This document shows, piece by piece, positions 55,566 to 63,905 of a stretch of DNA of 64,000 nt. The translations under genes and the position numbers were made by a program. How positions within the stretch are numbered: the first letter of the stretch is position 1; every line of letters starts with the position of its first letter. The DNA is taken from assembly GCF_008757455.1 (NCBI RefSeq), contig NZ_VCMV01000071.1, positions 104,786-168,785 on the forward strand, read 5' to 3'. The notes beneath the pieces are model-generated. The model did no database searches. It saw nothing but the letters and a program-made list of their open reading frames with translations, and had not been told where the DNA came from. Origin of the DNA: Microvirga brassicacearum (lineage in GTDB: Bacteria > Pseudomonadota > Alphaproteobacteria > Rhizobiales > Beijerinckiaceae).

Positions 55566-56339
55566 ATGAAATTTCGCCTGAATATTCCGGGGATGCTTGT
55601 GTTCATCCTCGTGATCCTGCTCTGGTCGATCACCTCAGCCAGCCGGATCGTGTCGCCTTTTCTGTTGCCTTCGCCCGCCACGGTTCTGGCGACGGGCTGG
55701 GAGACGCTTTGCGACGGCACGCTGATCCACAACGCGCTCGTCAGCATCCGCCGCATCCTGCTCGGCTACGCATTGGCGGTGGCGGTGGCGGTGCCGCTCG
55801 GGCTTGTGTTCAGCGTTTCGAGCGGATTGCGGAAGGCGTTCGAACCGCTGTTGGATTTCGTGCGGCAGATCCCGCCGCTCGCCATGATGCCGCTTCTCAT
55901 CCTGTGGCTCGGCATTGGCGAGGCGCAGAAGATCGGCGTCATCGTCCTTGCGTGTTTCTTCCCGATTTTCCTCGGTGTCATCGGCGGCATCGCGCAATGC
56001 GACCCGAAGCTCATCGAGGTCGGACGCGCCTGCGATTTGAATCGCTTCGCGCTGATCCGTCGCGTCGTCCTCCCTGCCTCCCTTCCCTCCGTCGTCGTCG
56101 GATTGCGGGTTGCGCTCGGTTTTGGCTGGCGCGCCGTGGTTGGCGCCGAACTCGTCGCATCCTCGGCCGGCCTTGGCTACATGATCGTCGATGCGGAGAA
56201 CCTCGCGCGGACGGATATCGTGCTCGTCGGAATCCTGGTCATCGGATGTCTCGGGATGCTGGCGGATGTCGGCATTCGCGCCCTCATCGGCCGGCAGGCG
56301 CCCTGGCTTACAGCCCGCACGGAACTTCGTCTTGCTTGA
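55566..56339 (+). CDS. ABC importer permease, SsuC/TauC-like
   Basis: Membrane permease of 257 residues, BPD-type, with six helices (first MLVFILVILLWSI, residues 9-21). The ATPase-coupling EAA loop is in IEVGRACDLNRFALIRRVVL around residue 155. Conserved DFVRQIPPLAMMPLLILWLG and the gate-region ELVASSAGLGYMI fit importers for sulfonates, taurine, nitrate or aromatic ions. The ATG at 55566 is used; GTG 55551 and GTG 55506 are alternatives, since no ribosome site is obvious. First gene of a five-gene overlapping operon. Confidence 0.88.
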   Translation: MKFRLNIPGMLVFILVILLWSITSASRIVSPFLLPSPATVLATGWETLCDGTLIHNALVSIRRILLGYALAVAVAVPLGLVFSVSSGLRKAFEPLLDFVRQIPPLAMMPLLILWLGIGEAQKIGVIVLACFFPIFLGVIGGIAQCDPKLIEVGRACDLNRFALIRRVVLPASLPSVVVGLRVALGFGWRAVVGAELVASSAGLGYMIVDAENLARTDIVLVGILVIGCLGMLADVGIRALIGRQAPWLTARTELRLA

Positions 56340-57126
56340 AACACGCGCCCTCGGAAAGACCTTTGCCATCGGCGGCCGTGAGATCGTGGCGCTCGCCGAG
56401 GTCGATCTCGCGCTCGCGCGCGGCAGCTTCACGGTCATCATCGGTCGGTCCGGCTGCGGGAAATCGACGCTGCTGCGGGTTGTGGCGGGCCTCACGGAGC
56501 CCACATCCGGAGCCATCCGCTACGCGCATGAAAAACGCCCGACGATCGGAAGCGTGTTCCAGGAGCCGCGCTTGATGCCGTGGCTGAATGTCGAGGCCAA
56601 CATAGCGTTCGGTCTCATCGGCAAGCTGCCGAAATCCGAGATCGACGACCGCGTGACGGAGGTGCTGGACCTCGTCGGCCTCAAGGCGTTTCGCGACGCG
56701 CAGCCTGATCAGCTCTCAGGTGGGATGGCAAGCCGTGTGGGCCTTGCGCGCGCATTGGCGATGAAGCCCGACATCCTGCTGTTCGACGAGCCCTTTGCCG
56801 CCCTCGACGCTTTCACGCGGCGCAACCTGCAGCAGGAACTCTCAGCGATCTGGCGCACAAGGCAGCCGACCATTCTCTTCGTCACTCACGATGTCGAGGA
56901 GGCCGTGGTGCTCGGCGATGTGATCCTGCACATGAGCGAAGGCCGGGTCGTCGATCGCATTCCCGTTCCGCTCGCTCATCCGCGAGAGCCCACCGATTCC
57001 GACGTGGTCTCGATCCGAAGCCGCGTCCTGCAGCGACTCGCGGCACCGGCAGCTTTTCATCACGGCAACGTCGTGCCGCTTCAGCCACCCCTTTCCATCG
57101 CCGTTCCCAAGGAGAAGATATCGTGA
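56332..57126 (+). CDS. ABC importer ATPase, SsuB/TauB-like
   Basis: Cytoplasmic ATPase of 264 residues. Walker A is GRSGCGKSTLLRV (about residue 38), the Q-loop is SVFQEPRLMPWLNV, the signature is DQLSGGMASRVGLARALA, and Walker B is ILLFDEPFAALD with the H-loop THDVEEAV. The first residues overlap the permease gene by eight bases; TTG at 56332 is the only fitting start. The last 30 residues (VPLQPPLSIAVPKEKIS) are an extension. Energises uptake by the neighbouring permease. Confidence 0.9.
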   Translation: MLETRALGKTFAIGGREIVALAEVDLALARGSFTVIIGRSGCGKSTLLRVVAGLTEPTSGAIRYAHEKRPTIGSVFQEPRLMPWLNVEANIAFGLIGKLPKSEIDDRVTEVLDLVGLKAFRDAQPDQLSGGMASRVGLARALAMKPDILLFDEPFAALDAFTRRNLQQELSAIWRTRQPTILFVTHDVEEAVVLGDVILHMSEGRVVDRIPVPLAHPREPTDSDVVSIRSRVLQRLAAPAAFHHGNVVPLQPPLSIAVPKEKIS

Positions 57127-58085
57127 CGAAACTATTGCAGCGCGCCATCCTCGGCATCGCTCTCACGGTGATGCCGGCGCAGATCGTCAACGCGGCGGAC
57201 AAGCCGGAGGTCGTGCGCATCACCTATGTGGCATCGCCGTTCAACGTGCCATCCATCGTCATGCGTGCGAAGGGCTACCTCGAGGAAGCCTTCAAGCCCT
57301 ACAATGTTCGCATCGAATCCCCCGAGATCACATCCGGCGCGCAACAGGTGCAGGCACTCGCGGCCGGCGAGATTCAGATCGCAAGCGTGCTCGGCGGAAC
57401 GTCGGCCATCCTCGGCAAGGCGAACGGCGCCGACGTGAAGGTTATCGGCGCCTATAGCCGAAGCCCCAAAGCGTTCAATGTCATGACGGGCGCGAACGGA
57501 CCCGCCGACATTGCCGGCCTCAAGGGCAAGGCGATTGCAGGGCCGAAAGGCACGACGTTGCATCAATTGCTCGCCGCAGCACTTGCCAAACACGGCATGT
57601 CGCTCGCCGACGTCGAACATGTGAACATGGATCTTGGCGCGGCGCGGGCAGCGTTGCTTGCCGGCAAGGTCGACGCTGCGACGCTTGCGGGAAACAACGC
57701 CCTCGTCGTCGAAAAATCGGGCGGCCGCATTCTCGTCACCGGCGAGAACCTCATCGCACCCACAACGGTCATCGGCGTGCGCGGGGAGTTTCTGCGCGAC
57801 CATCCCGATCTCGTCCAGGCCTATCTGTCGGCGCATCGCAAGGCGATGGATTTCATGGCGGAGCATCCGGACGAGGCGCTTCAACTCGCAGCCGACGAGC
57901 AGAAGATCTCGATCGAGGACGCGCGCCGGATGATGACCTTCTATGACTTCTCGCCGCGCATGTCCGATCGGGATGTGGCCAATCTCAACGACGAGCAAGC
58001 CTTCATGGTCTCGGCCGGAATGCTGAAGAAGACCATCGATATCAAGGCCGACCTGATCGCGCCCGGGGCGTTCGAAATCAAATGA
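57123..58085 (+). CDS. ABC importer periplasmic binding protein, NMT1/SsuA-like
   Basis: Periplasmic solute-binding protein of 320 residues. A Sec signal peptide is clear (LLQRAILGIALTVMPAQIVNA). The mature domain begins EVVRITYVASPFNVPSIVM and continues with GAQQVQALAAGEIQIASVLG and KGKAIAGPKGTTLHQLL, typical of the NMT1/SsuA family that binds sulfonates, nitrate or thiamine precursors; the ligand cannot be named. The GTG at 57123 overlaps the ATPase stop (GTGA), and its own stop overlaps the next gene (ATGA). Confidence 0.9.
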   Translation: MTKLLQRAILGIALTVMPAQIVNAADKPEVVRITYVASPFNVPSIVMRAKGYLEEAFKPYNVRIESPEITSGAQQVQALAAGEIQIASVLGGTSAILGKANGADVKVIGAYSRSPKAFNVMTGANGPADIAGLKGKAIAGPKGTTLHQLLAAALAKHGMSLADVEHVNMDLGAARAALLAGKVDAATLAGNNALVVEKSGGRILVTGENLIAPTTVIGVRGEFLRDHPDLVQAYLSAHRKAMDFMAEHPDEALQLAADEQKISIEDARRMMTFYDFSPRMSDRDVANLNDEQAFMVSAGMLKKTIDIKADLIAPGAFEIK

Positions 58086-58705
58086 TCGACGCACTGCTTC
58101 TCGATTGCGAGCAGACGGAGGGCGGAGTCGACATTCTGATGAAGCGCCCCGATCTCGGCTCTCGCATCGATGTGCTGCCACTCTACGAACTCGAACGCGC
58201 CGAGCTTCGTCGCTACCGCGGATTGCTGCTCGGCCTCCACGTCGATCAGCGTTATCTCGCTACTCGCCGAAACCAGATCGACAGCTATCTGGCCGGCGGC
58301 GGCACGATCGTGTTCTGCGGGCACATGGCCACTCCGTTTCTTCCGGACGTATCGACCTATCGTCCAATCGCGAATTACGGCGTCGCCGATCTCGCGGTGA
58401 AGCGCATATCGGCGCATCCTGTCTGGGAAGGCGTCGATACCGCCGATCTGACCTTCCGGCGCGGCGTTTCCGGCTTTTACGGTCGCGGCTCGCATGAACC
58501 GCCGGGCGGCGCGCAGGTCATCCACGGCCTCGGCGCCGACCTGCACCCTGTCGATTTCGAACATCGCCCTGCCGGCGGCGGCCGCCTGCTCGTGCATGCG
58601 GGGGCGGATCTCTGGGGCTATCTCGATTCCGAAACCAGCGCCGCGCGGATGGCGCCGCAATTGCTCGATTGGTTGCGCGTGCCGTTTCACGGAGAGAAAT
58701 CATGA
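58082..58705 (+). CDS. Unknown protein A, ThuA/GATase-like, in ABC importer operon
   Basis: A 207-residue soluble protein, no signal peptide. Strand-loop pattern suits a flavodoxin or class-I amidotransferase-like fold: DALLLDCEQTEGG at the start, RYRGLLLGLHVDQRYLATRR, then the glycine turn DSYLAGGGTIVFCGHMA near residue 75 and GGGRLLVHAGADLWGY before the last helix. The cysteine in VFCGHM sits where a nucleophile would be, but the G-x-C-x-G elbow is absent. It is homologous over its length to the next gene's product. ATGA overlaps couple it to the binding-protein gene before and to protein B after. Function unknown; a role in handling the imported substrate is inferred. Confidence 0.8.
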   Translation: MIDALLLDCEQTEGGVDILMKRPDLGSRIDVLPLYELERAELRRYRGLLLGLHVDQRYLATRRNQIDSYLAGGGTIVFCGHMATPFLPDVSTYRPIANYGVADLAVKRISAHPVWEGVDTADLTFRRGVSGFYGRGSHEPPGGAQVIHGLGADLHPVDFEHRPAGGGRLLVHAGADLWGYLDSETSAARMAPQLLDWLRVPFHGEKS

Positions 58706-59337
58706 CGGTCGCGGTTCTGGACGGCGGCTCGTACTACCACCACGATGTGATTTATGGCGATCGCTTCCGGCACCGGTTCGACCGCGCGATCTATGCGCCC
58801 GATCTGGTGGAGGACGATCTCGAGGGTGTCTCGGCGCTGATCGTGGCGGACAGGATTAGCCCGACGGTGCTGCGCGCGAAGCGGCGCATCTTCCATCGTT
58901 ATCTGGCTGGCGGCGGGACCCTGATCGTGCTGGGAGAAAACCAGGCGCAGACTTGGGCGCCCGGCGTCAAATGGACCTTCGTCCCGACCAATTTCTGGTG
59001 GTGGCTGGATCGCGGCACCGATCCCGGACATCGCGTACCGGGGCTAGACCACGAGATCTTCCAGCATGTGACCTCAAAAGACGTGATCTGGCATTTCCAT
59101 GGTCTGCTTCATCCGCCCGCAGGAGCCATCCCGCTGGTGACGATCGCGCCGGAAGCCGGCGGTGGGCCGGATGGGTCGATCCTTTACGATCACCCCGGAA
59201 TCGCCAGCGGCAAGGGGCGAATGATCGTGACGACGCTCGATCCGTTCTATCACACCGGCAGCTATTTCATGCCGGCCGCCGCACGTTTCCTCAACGGCTT
59301 GCTCGACTGGACCGATGCAACGTTTCGCGCCCGCTAA
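58702..59337 (+). CDS. Unknown protein B, paralogue of protein A
   Basis: A 211-residue soluble protein that aligns with protein A: GVSALIVADRISPTVL, FHRYLAGGGTLIVLGENQ, the aromatic FVPTNFWWWLDRG, HEIFQHVTSKDVIWHFHG (compare the HPVWEGVDTADLTFRRG region of A) and GKGRMIVTTLDPFYHTGSYF before the C-terminal helix. At the position of A's cysteine it has glycine-glutamate (LGENQ), so the two are not redundant copies. ThuA-like or GATase-like folds use such YLAGGG turns. It is the last gene of the overlapping operon. Function unknown. Confidence 0.8.
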   Translation: MTVAVLDGGSYYHHDVIYGDRFRHRFDRAIYAPDLVEDDLEGVSALIVADRISPTVLRAKRRIFHRYLAGGGTLIVLGENQAQTWAPGVKWTFVPTNFWWWLDRGTDPGHRVPGLDHEIFQHVTSKDVIWHFHGLLHPPAGAIPLVTIAPEAGGGPDGSILYDHPGIASGKGRMIVTTLDPFYHTGSYFMPAAARFLNGLLDWTDATFRAR

Positions 59338-59456
59338 GACCGCAACGGCGCCCAAGTCACGTTTTTGAACCAGCACGCGATTCGCATTGTTTTTTTGCGG
59401 AGGCAGTATCATCGTGGCTTGACGGGTGCAGTGATCCGCAAGCGGGAGGGCGTCTA

Positions 59457-59870
59457 TTGCAAAGCTTGACCGGAATTTCGTCCGACCGCGTGCCTTCCGT
59501 TTCGTCCAATCCCTGTTGCCTGATCGTCGAGGATCAGGTGCTGATCGCACTCTCGATCGAAGCCTATCTCGAGGAAGCGGGCTATGACGTCGTCGGCCCG
59601 ATGATCAGCAGCGCCGATGCGCTCGAGTGGCTGCGGACACACACCCCGCAGGTGGCCATCCTCGATTACAGCCTGAAAGATGGCGCCTGCACCGAGCTTG
59701 CGGGAAAACTGGTCCGGCGCCAGATTCCGTTCATGGTCTATTCCGGACATCCCCGCCGGCCCGACATCGCGCCGGAATTCGCCGCCGCCCCCTGGGTCAT
59801 GAAACCTTGCACGCGGGAAGAAATTCTCTCGACACTTCAGACGCTGACACATCGCCCTTCTGCACCATGA
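59457..59870 (+). CDS. Single-domain response regulator
   Basis: Stand-alone receiver domain of 137 residues. The acidic pocket is in CLIVEDQVLIALSIEAYLEE, the phosphorylated aspartate in VAILDYSLKDGACTELAG near residue 69, the switch Ser/Thr in FMVYSGHPRRPD and the lysine in WVMKPCTREEIL. No output domain follows; such proteins act by phosphotransfer or protein binding. The start is TTG at 59457 with a GGGAGGG ribosome site seven bases away; the frame is open farther upstream into gene B, which is not coding. A weak EcfG-like pattern (TGAAC-N17-TGTT) lies at 59366-59391. Confidence 0.85.
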   Translation: MQSLTGISSDRVPSVSSNPCCLIVEDQVLIALSIEAYLEEAGYDVVGPMISSADALEWLRTHTPQVAILDYSLKDGACTELAGKLVRRQIPFMVYSGHPRRPDIAPEFAAAPWVMKPCTREEILSTLQTLTHRPSAP

Positions 59871-59876
59871 GCCTGC

Positions 59877-60311
59877 TCACGGCGGGTTGATGCGATACGT
59901 CTCGTGACAAGCGTTGCAGTTGGCCCCGACCTTCTGGAGGCTCGCCTGGAAGGAAGCAGCATCGGTCGTCGCCCGTGCGGCATCGCTCGCGTCCCGGACC
60001 ATTTTGGCCGCCGCCGCGCGGAAGCCCGCCATATCCTCCCAGATCCGCGGGGAGGCGCGGGTCTCTCCGCCGGTGCGGCTGTTATCGGGAAACAGCTCGG
60101 GGAAACGCTCCAGCCGGCTGGCGATGCCGGTGAAAACCTCCCGCGCCTTCGCCAGATCGAACGGGGCTTCGCCACGAACCATCTGCGTAGCCGTTCGGGT
60201 GGCCGCGCCGTTGGCTTTCATAAGATCCTTGCGTTCAGCGATCGGATTGGATTGCGCCACCGCGCCCGCTGCGATGGCTACGCCGACCAGGACACCAACC
60301 AAGCGGATCAT
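59877..60311 (-). CDS. Cytochrome c', class II
   Basis: Periplasmic c-type cytochrome of 144 residues. A signal peptide is present (IRLVGVLVGVAIAAGAVAQ). The haem motif C-x-x-C-H is near the C-terminus (GANCNACHETYRINPP), with four amphipathic helices before it and no axial methionine expected, as in cytochrome c' proteins that bind NO or CO. The ATG at 60311 was preferred over an earlier frame extension. It is convergent with the response regulator gene (six bases apart). Confidence 0.9.
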   Translation of the reverse strand: MIRLVGVLVGVAIAAGAVAQSNPIAERKDLMKANGAATRTATQMVRGEAPFDLAKAREVFTGIASRLERFPELFPDNSRTGGETRASPRIWEDMAGFRAAAAKMVRDASDAARATTDAASFQASLQKVGANCNACHETYRINPP

Positions 60312-60522
60312 TGCCGATCTCCGTCGATTCCAAGGCCCAAGTGTCAGCCTCCGGATGGTCACCGGTCCAATTTATCCGCTCGCCGCCGAAAAATCCCGCG
60401 TCCGGGACGAAATTCCGGGCAAACACCCCGTTTGAGCTTGCCTTAGTCCGGAAGAGCAGGATCCTCCTGTCGCCGGTGGCGGCTCGAAGCTCAAAACCGC
60501 CAAGCGTATCGAGAACGATGGC

Positions 60523-61284
60523 TCACGATTTCAGCCGGTAGCCCGTCCTGAAGATCCACCACACGGTGATCAGGCACAGGGCCAGGAACGCCAGCGTCAT
60601 CGTCAGGCTGACGCCGATGCTCACATCGGACACCCCGTAGAAGCTCCAGCGAAACCCGCTGATGAGGTAGACGACCGGGTTGAAGAGCGTGACCGTCCGC
60701 CAGAGCGGCGGCAGCATGTCGATGGAATAGAAACTGCCGCCGAGGAAGGTCAACGGCGTCACGATCAGCAGCGGGACCAGCTGCAGCTTCTCAAACCCGT
60801 CAGCCCAGATGCCGATGATGAAACCGAACAGGCTGAACGTGACGGCGGTGAGAACGAGAAAACCCAGCATCCAGATCGGGTGATTGATCTGCAACGGAAC
60901 GAAAACGGCCGCCGTCGCCAGAATGATGAGGCCGAGGATGACGGATTTGGTCGCCGCGGCGCCCACATAGCCTGTGAGGATTTCCACGAACGAAACTGGC
61001 GCCGACAGGACCTCGTAGATCGTGCCCGTGAAGCGCGGAAAGTAAATCGCGAAGGAGGCGTTCGATATGCTCTGCATGAGCAACGTCAGCATGATCAATC
61101 CCGGCACGATGAAAGCGCCGTAGCTCACGCCGTCGATATCCGCCATGCGCGAACCGATGGCCGATCCGAAGACAACGAAATAAAGCGAGGTGGACAAAAC
61201 CGGCGACACGACGCTTTGCAGCAGCGTGCGCCCGGCGCGTGCCATCTCGAACACGTAGATGGCGCGAATGGCGTGAAAATTCAT
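60523..61284 (-). CDS. ABC-2 type exporter permease
   Basis: Membrane subunit of an ABC-2 exporter, 253 residues, six helices (for example [13 protein letters not shown] region, [20 protein letters not shown], and [20 protein letters not shown]). The family block [20 protein letters not shown] sits before the last pair. It pairs with the ATPase encoded just upstream, whose stop it overlaps by four bases. Similar pairs export drugs or Nod-type oligosaccharides; here the substrate is unknown. Confidence 0.9.
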   Translation of the reverse strand: MNFHAIRAIYVFEMARAGRTLLQSVVSPVLSTSLYFVVFGSAIGSRMADIDGVSYGAFIVPGLIMLTLLMQSISNASFAIYFPRFTGTIYEVLSAPVSFVEILTGYVGAAATKSVILGLIILATAAVFVPLQINHPIWMLGFLVLTAVTFSLFGFIIGIWADGFEKLQLVPLLIVTPLTFLGGSFYSIDMLPPLWRTVTLFNPVVYLISGFRWSFYGVSDVSIGVSLTMTLAFLALCLITVWWIFRTGYRLKS

Positions 61285-62207
61285 CGGTTGTCCTTTACCA
61301 GGCTGACGAAGATATCCTCCAGCGAACTCTGCTCCGTGTGCAGATCCTTGAAAGCGATGCCTTCGCGCGCAAGATCCTGCAGCAGCGCCGTGATCCCGCT
61401 GTCTTCGATCGCCGCATCATAGCTGTAGACCAGTTCCGTGCCGTCTTCCGACAACGCAAGCTGGTAGTTCGCGAGCGAGTCGGGAAGGCGCGCGAGCGCC
61501 GCCGGCAATTGCACCGTGAGAACCTTCTTGCCGAGGCGACGCATCAACGCGGTCTTTTCTTCGACGAGGATCAGCTCGCCCCTGCTGATCACGCCGATCC
61601 GATCGGCCATTTCCTCGGCCTCTTCGAGATAATGCGTGGTCAGGATGATGGTCACGCCCGAATCGCGCAAAGCCCGCACCACGTTCCACATGTCGCGTCG
61701 CAATTCCACGTCGACGCCGGCGGTCGGCTCGTCGAGGAAGAGGATCTGCGGTTCATGCGAGAGAGCTTTGGCGATCAGAACTCGGCGCTTCATGCCGCCC
61801 GAAAGCGTCATGAGCTTGCTGTCCCGTTTGTCCCACAGGGAGAGATCGCGCAGGATCTTCTCGATATAGGCCGGATTGGGGCCCCGGCCGAATAGACCGC
61901 GGCTGAAACTCACCGTCGCCCACACGGTCTCGAAGGCGTCGGCGGTCAGTTCCTGCGGCACAAGGCCGATCTTGGCCCTCGCCGCGCGGTAATCCCGCAC
62001 GATGTCGTGCCCGTCGGCCCGCACCGACCCTTCCGTCGGGTTGACGAGCCCGCAGATGATGCTGATGAGCGTCGTCTTGCCGGCGCCGTTGGGGCCCAGA
62101 AGCGCAAAAATCTCGCCGCGGCGGATTTCAAGGTCGATGGCCTTCAGCGCCACGTGACCGGACGCATAGGTTTTGGAAAGTCGGGAGACGGATATGACGG
62201 GATGCAT
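61281..62207 (-). CDS. ABC exporter ATPase, daunorubicin-resistance/NodI-like
   Basis: Cytoplasmic ATPase of 308 residues. Walker [15 protein letters not shown] is near residue 38, the signature [18 protein letters not shown] near residue 135, Walker [19 protein letters not shown] near residue 160 and the H-loop [10 protein letters not shown] near 196. The long C-terminal domain (about 220-308) with [19 protein letters not shown] is typical of DrrA/NodI-like proteins. It is coupled to the permease gene by four bases. Confidence 0.92.
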   Translation of the reverse strand: MHPVISVSRLSKTYASGHVALKAIDLEIRRGEIFALLGPNGAGKTTLISIICGLVNPTEGSVRADGHDIVRDYRAARAKIGLVPQELTADAFETVWATVSFSRGLFGRGPNPAYIEKILRDLSLWDKRDSKLMTLSGGMKRRVLIAKALSHEPQILFLDEPTAGVDVELRRDMWNVVRALRDSGVTIILTTHYLEEAEEMADRIGVISRGELILVEEKTALMRRLGKKVLTVQLPAALARLPDSLANYQLALSEDGTELVYSYDAAIEDSGITALLQDLAREGIAFKDLHTEQSSLEDIFVSLVKDNR

Positions 62208-62623
62208 GCGGCAGGACTAACCGATCAGGAAGACGGCGGGATGAGATACGTATCCTCTTTCTCCGCCGTTGCAAGGTTGCGACTGAATTGCCGCCTCGTG
62301 CCGCTTGGAACGGGCGGCGGGATCGATCGTCTCAGGCAGGCAGCCCGGCCCTCAGCGAGCCCTCGCCGAACCGCCGCAGATAATCGGGGCTCGCCGGCAC
62401 GATGCCGAGCAGTTGCGACACGCTGACGTCGGGAAAGGCATCACACAATCGTAGGAGTCCAGGTTCTCCGGGCACTTGCGCCGCGCACGTTCGATTTCGC
62501 TCGATCGGATGCTCGGCTCGATGTGGTGGTCCGACCGAGGCATGGGCGCGCTCGTGCGTCGTTTCAAAACATCCTGCGGGCTGACGATAAGCCTTTCCGG
62601 CGGGCAAATCGACCCTCAGCGGC
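62208..62623. other. Non-coding stretch with a pseudogene remnant
   Basis: 416 bases between the ABC exporter ATPase start and the GST stop. No intact gene is seen. Its central part (62332-62460) carries an apparent C-terminal remnant, listed separately; the rest shows neither coding bias nor clear structure. Confidence 0.5.
62332..62460 (-). pseudogene. Remnant of a TPR-type adenylate cyclase C-terminus
   Basis: The frame ends DAFPDVSVSQLLGIVPASPD, then YLRRFGEGSLRAGLPA and a stop. This pattern (A-F-P-x-x-x-V-S, P-D-Y-L-x-R-F-x-E-G-L-x-K-A-G-L-P) is the usual tail of class III adenylate cyclases with TPR repeats. Upstream of about 62460 the resemblance stops and codon bias changes. No cyclase domain is nearby, so this is probably a decayed leftover. 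Confidence 0.45.
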
Positions 62624-63241
62624 TCACGCCGGCTTGTTGACCGCCGCGACGCGCTTGTAGGCCGGCCTTGCGGTCAGGCGCGCCACGTAATCGTCGAACA
62701 CCGCCTCGCCCTTGAGGCCGGGGGCGCCGAACATCATCGCCCAGTTGATCTCCGAACCCACATAAAGGTCCGCCGCCGTGAATTTCTCTCCCAGCAGGTA
62801 CGGGCCCTTTTCAAGGGCGTTTCTCAGGGTGTTGAGGACATCCTCGTAGGAGCCGTAGCCGACTGCGGATTTGCGTTCCACCTCCGGGCGCTTGAACATC
62901 TTGTCGAGCAGAGCGGGCTCGATGCAGCCGGCGCCGAAAAAGAGCCAGCGGTAATAGGAGCCGCGCGCCGGATCGTCGATGGCGGGCGCGAGCCCCGCCT
63001 TCGGAAACGCATCCGCGAGATAGGCGATGACGGCCGCCGTCTCCGTCACCACGGTGCCGCGATGGGTGATGGTCGGCAGCTTGCCCATCGGGTTGATGGC
63101 GAGAAATTCGGGGCTCTTGTGCTCGCGTTTTTCGAAGTCGATCAGCTCGATGCGATAGGGTGCGCCCACCTCCTCCAGCATCCAGCGCGCCATCTGCGCG
63201 CGCGACATGGGATTGTAGTAGAAAACGATTTCGTCGCTCAT
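62624..63241 (-). CDS. Glutathione S-transferase
   Basis: Cytosolic GST-fold protein, 205 residues. The N-terminal thioredoxin-like domain has YYNPMSRAQMARWMLEEVGA and the glutathione-binding LAINPMGKLPTITHRGTVV, then the VTETAAVIAYLADAF cis-proline and glutamate segment. The all-helical C-terminal domain contains LGEKFTAADLYVGSEINW, the N-capping box of GSTs. It conjugates or isomerises glutathione-bound substrates; the substrate is unknown. It is followed by a decayed region and preceded by a LysE-family gene. Confidence 0.93.
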   Translation of the reverse strand: MSDEIVFYYNPMSRAQMARWMLEEVGAPYRIELIDFEKREHKSPEFLAINPMGKLPTITHRGTVVTETAAVIAYLADAFPKAGLAPAIDDPARGSYYRWLFFGAGCIEPALLDKMFKRPEVERKSAVGYGSYEDVLNTLRNALEKGPYLLGEKFTAADLYVGSEINWAMMFGAPGLKGEAVFDDYVARLTARPAYKRVAAVNKPA

Positions 63242-63272
63242 TGAAGTCGACCTCCGTTTGTGATGAACCGTT

Positions 63273-63905
63273 TCAGCGGCGCGCTTCTGTCGCCATCCTG
63301 ACGGCGAGCCCCGCCAGGACCGTCCCCATCAGCCAGCGTTGCGCCACCGCGAAGCCCGGACGATGGGCGAGGAAATACGCGATCGAGCCGGCCATGACGG
63401 CGATCATCGCGTTGACGGTGATGCTGATGGAAATCTGCGTGAAGGCGAGCAGCAGCGATTGCGCCAGCACGTCGCCCCGCGCCGGATCGATGAATTGCGG
63501 CAGCAGCGACAGGTACATCACGGCGATCTTCGGGTTGAGCAGGTTGGTGACAAACCCCATGGCGAAGAGTTTGCGGCCTGAATCCTTCGGCAGGTCGCGC
63601 AAGGCGAAAGCGGAGCGCCCGCCCGGCCTCACCGCCTGCCAGGCGAGGTAGAGCAGGTAAAGCGCGCCGCCAAACCGCAGGGCGTCATACGCATAAGGAA
63701 CCGCCAGCAGCAAAGCCGTGATGCCGAACGCCGCGCACAACGCGTAGACCACAAAGCCCAAGGCCACGCCGCCGAGCGAAATCAGGCCCGCGACCCGCCC
63801 CTGGCTGATCGAGCGGGACACGAGATAGATCATGTTCGGCCCCGGCGTCAGCACCATCCCGAGCGCGACCAGGCCGAAGGCGACAAAACTGTGAAGGTCG
63901 GGCAT
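63273..63905 (-). CDS. LysE-family amino-acid exporter
   Basis: RhtB/LysE-type exporter of 210 residues with six helices. It starts MPDLHSFVAFGLVALGMVLT, then the PGPNMIYLVSRSISQGRVAG signature, GFVTNLLNPKIAVMYLSLLP in the middle and AQRWLMGTVLAGLAVRMA at the end. It exports amino acids or homoserine lactone-like compounds by proton exchange. The ATG at 63905 is chosen because the family starts there; a longer frame runs to 63974. The last 95 bases of the window beyond it hold no recognisable gene. Confidence 0.92.
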   Translation of the reverse strand: MPDLHSFVAFGLVALGMVLTPGPNMIYLVSRSISQGRVAGLISLGGVALGFVVYALCAAFGITALLLAVPYAYDALRFGGALYLLYLAWQAVRPGGRSAFALRDLPKDSGRKLFAMGFVTNLLNPKIAVMYLSLLPQFIDPARGDVLAQSLLLAFTQISISITVNAMIAVMAGSIAYFLAHRPGFAVAQRWLMGTVLAGLAVRMATEARR

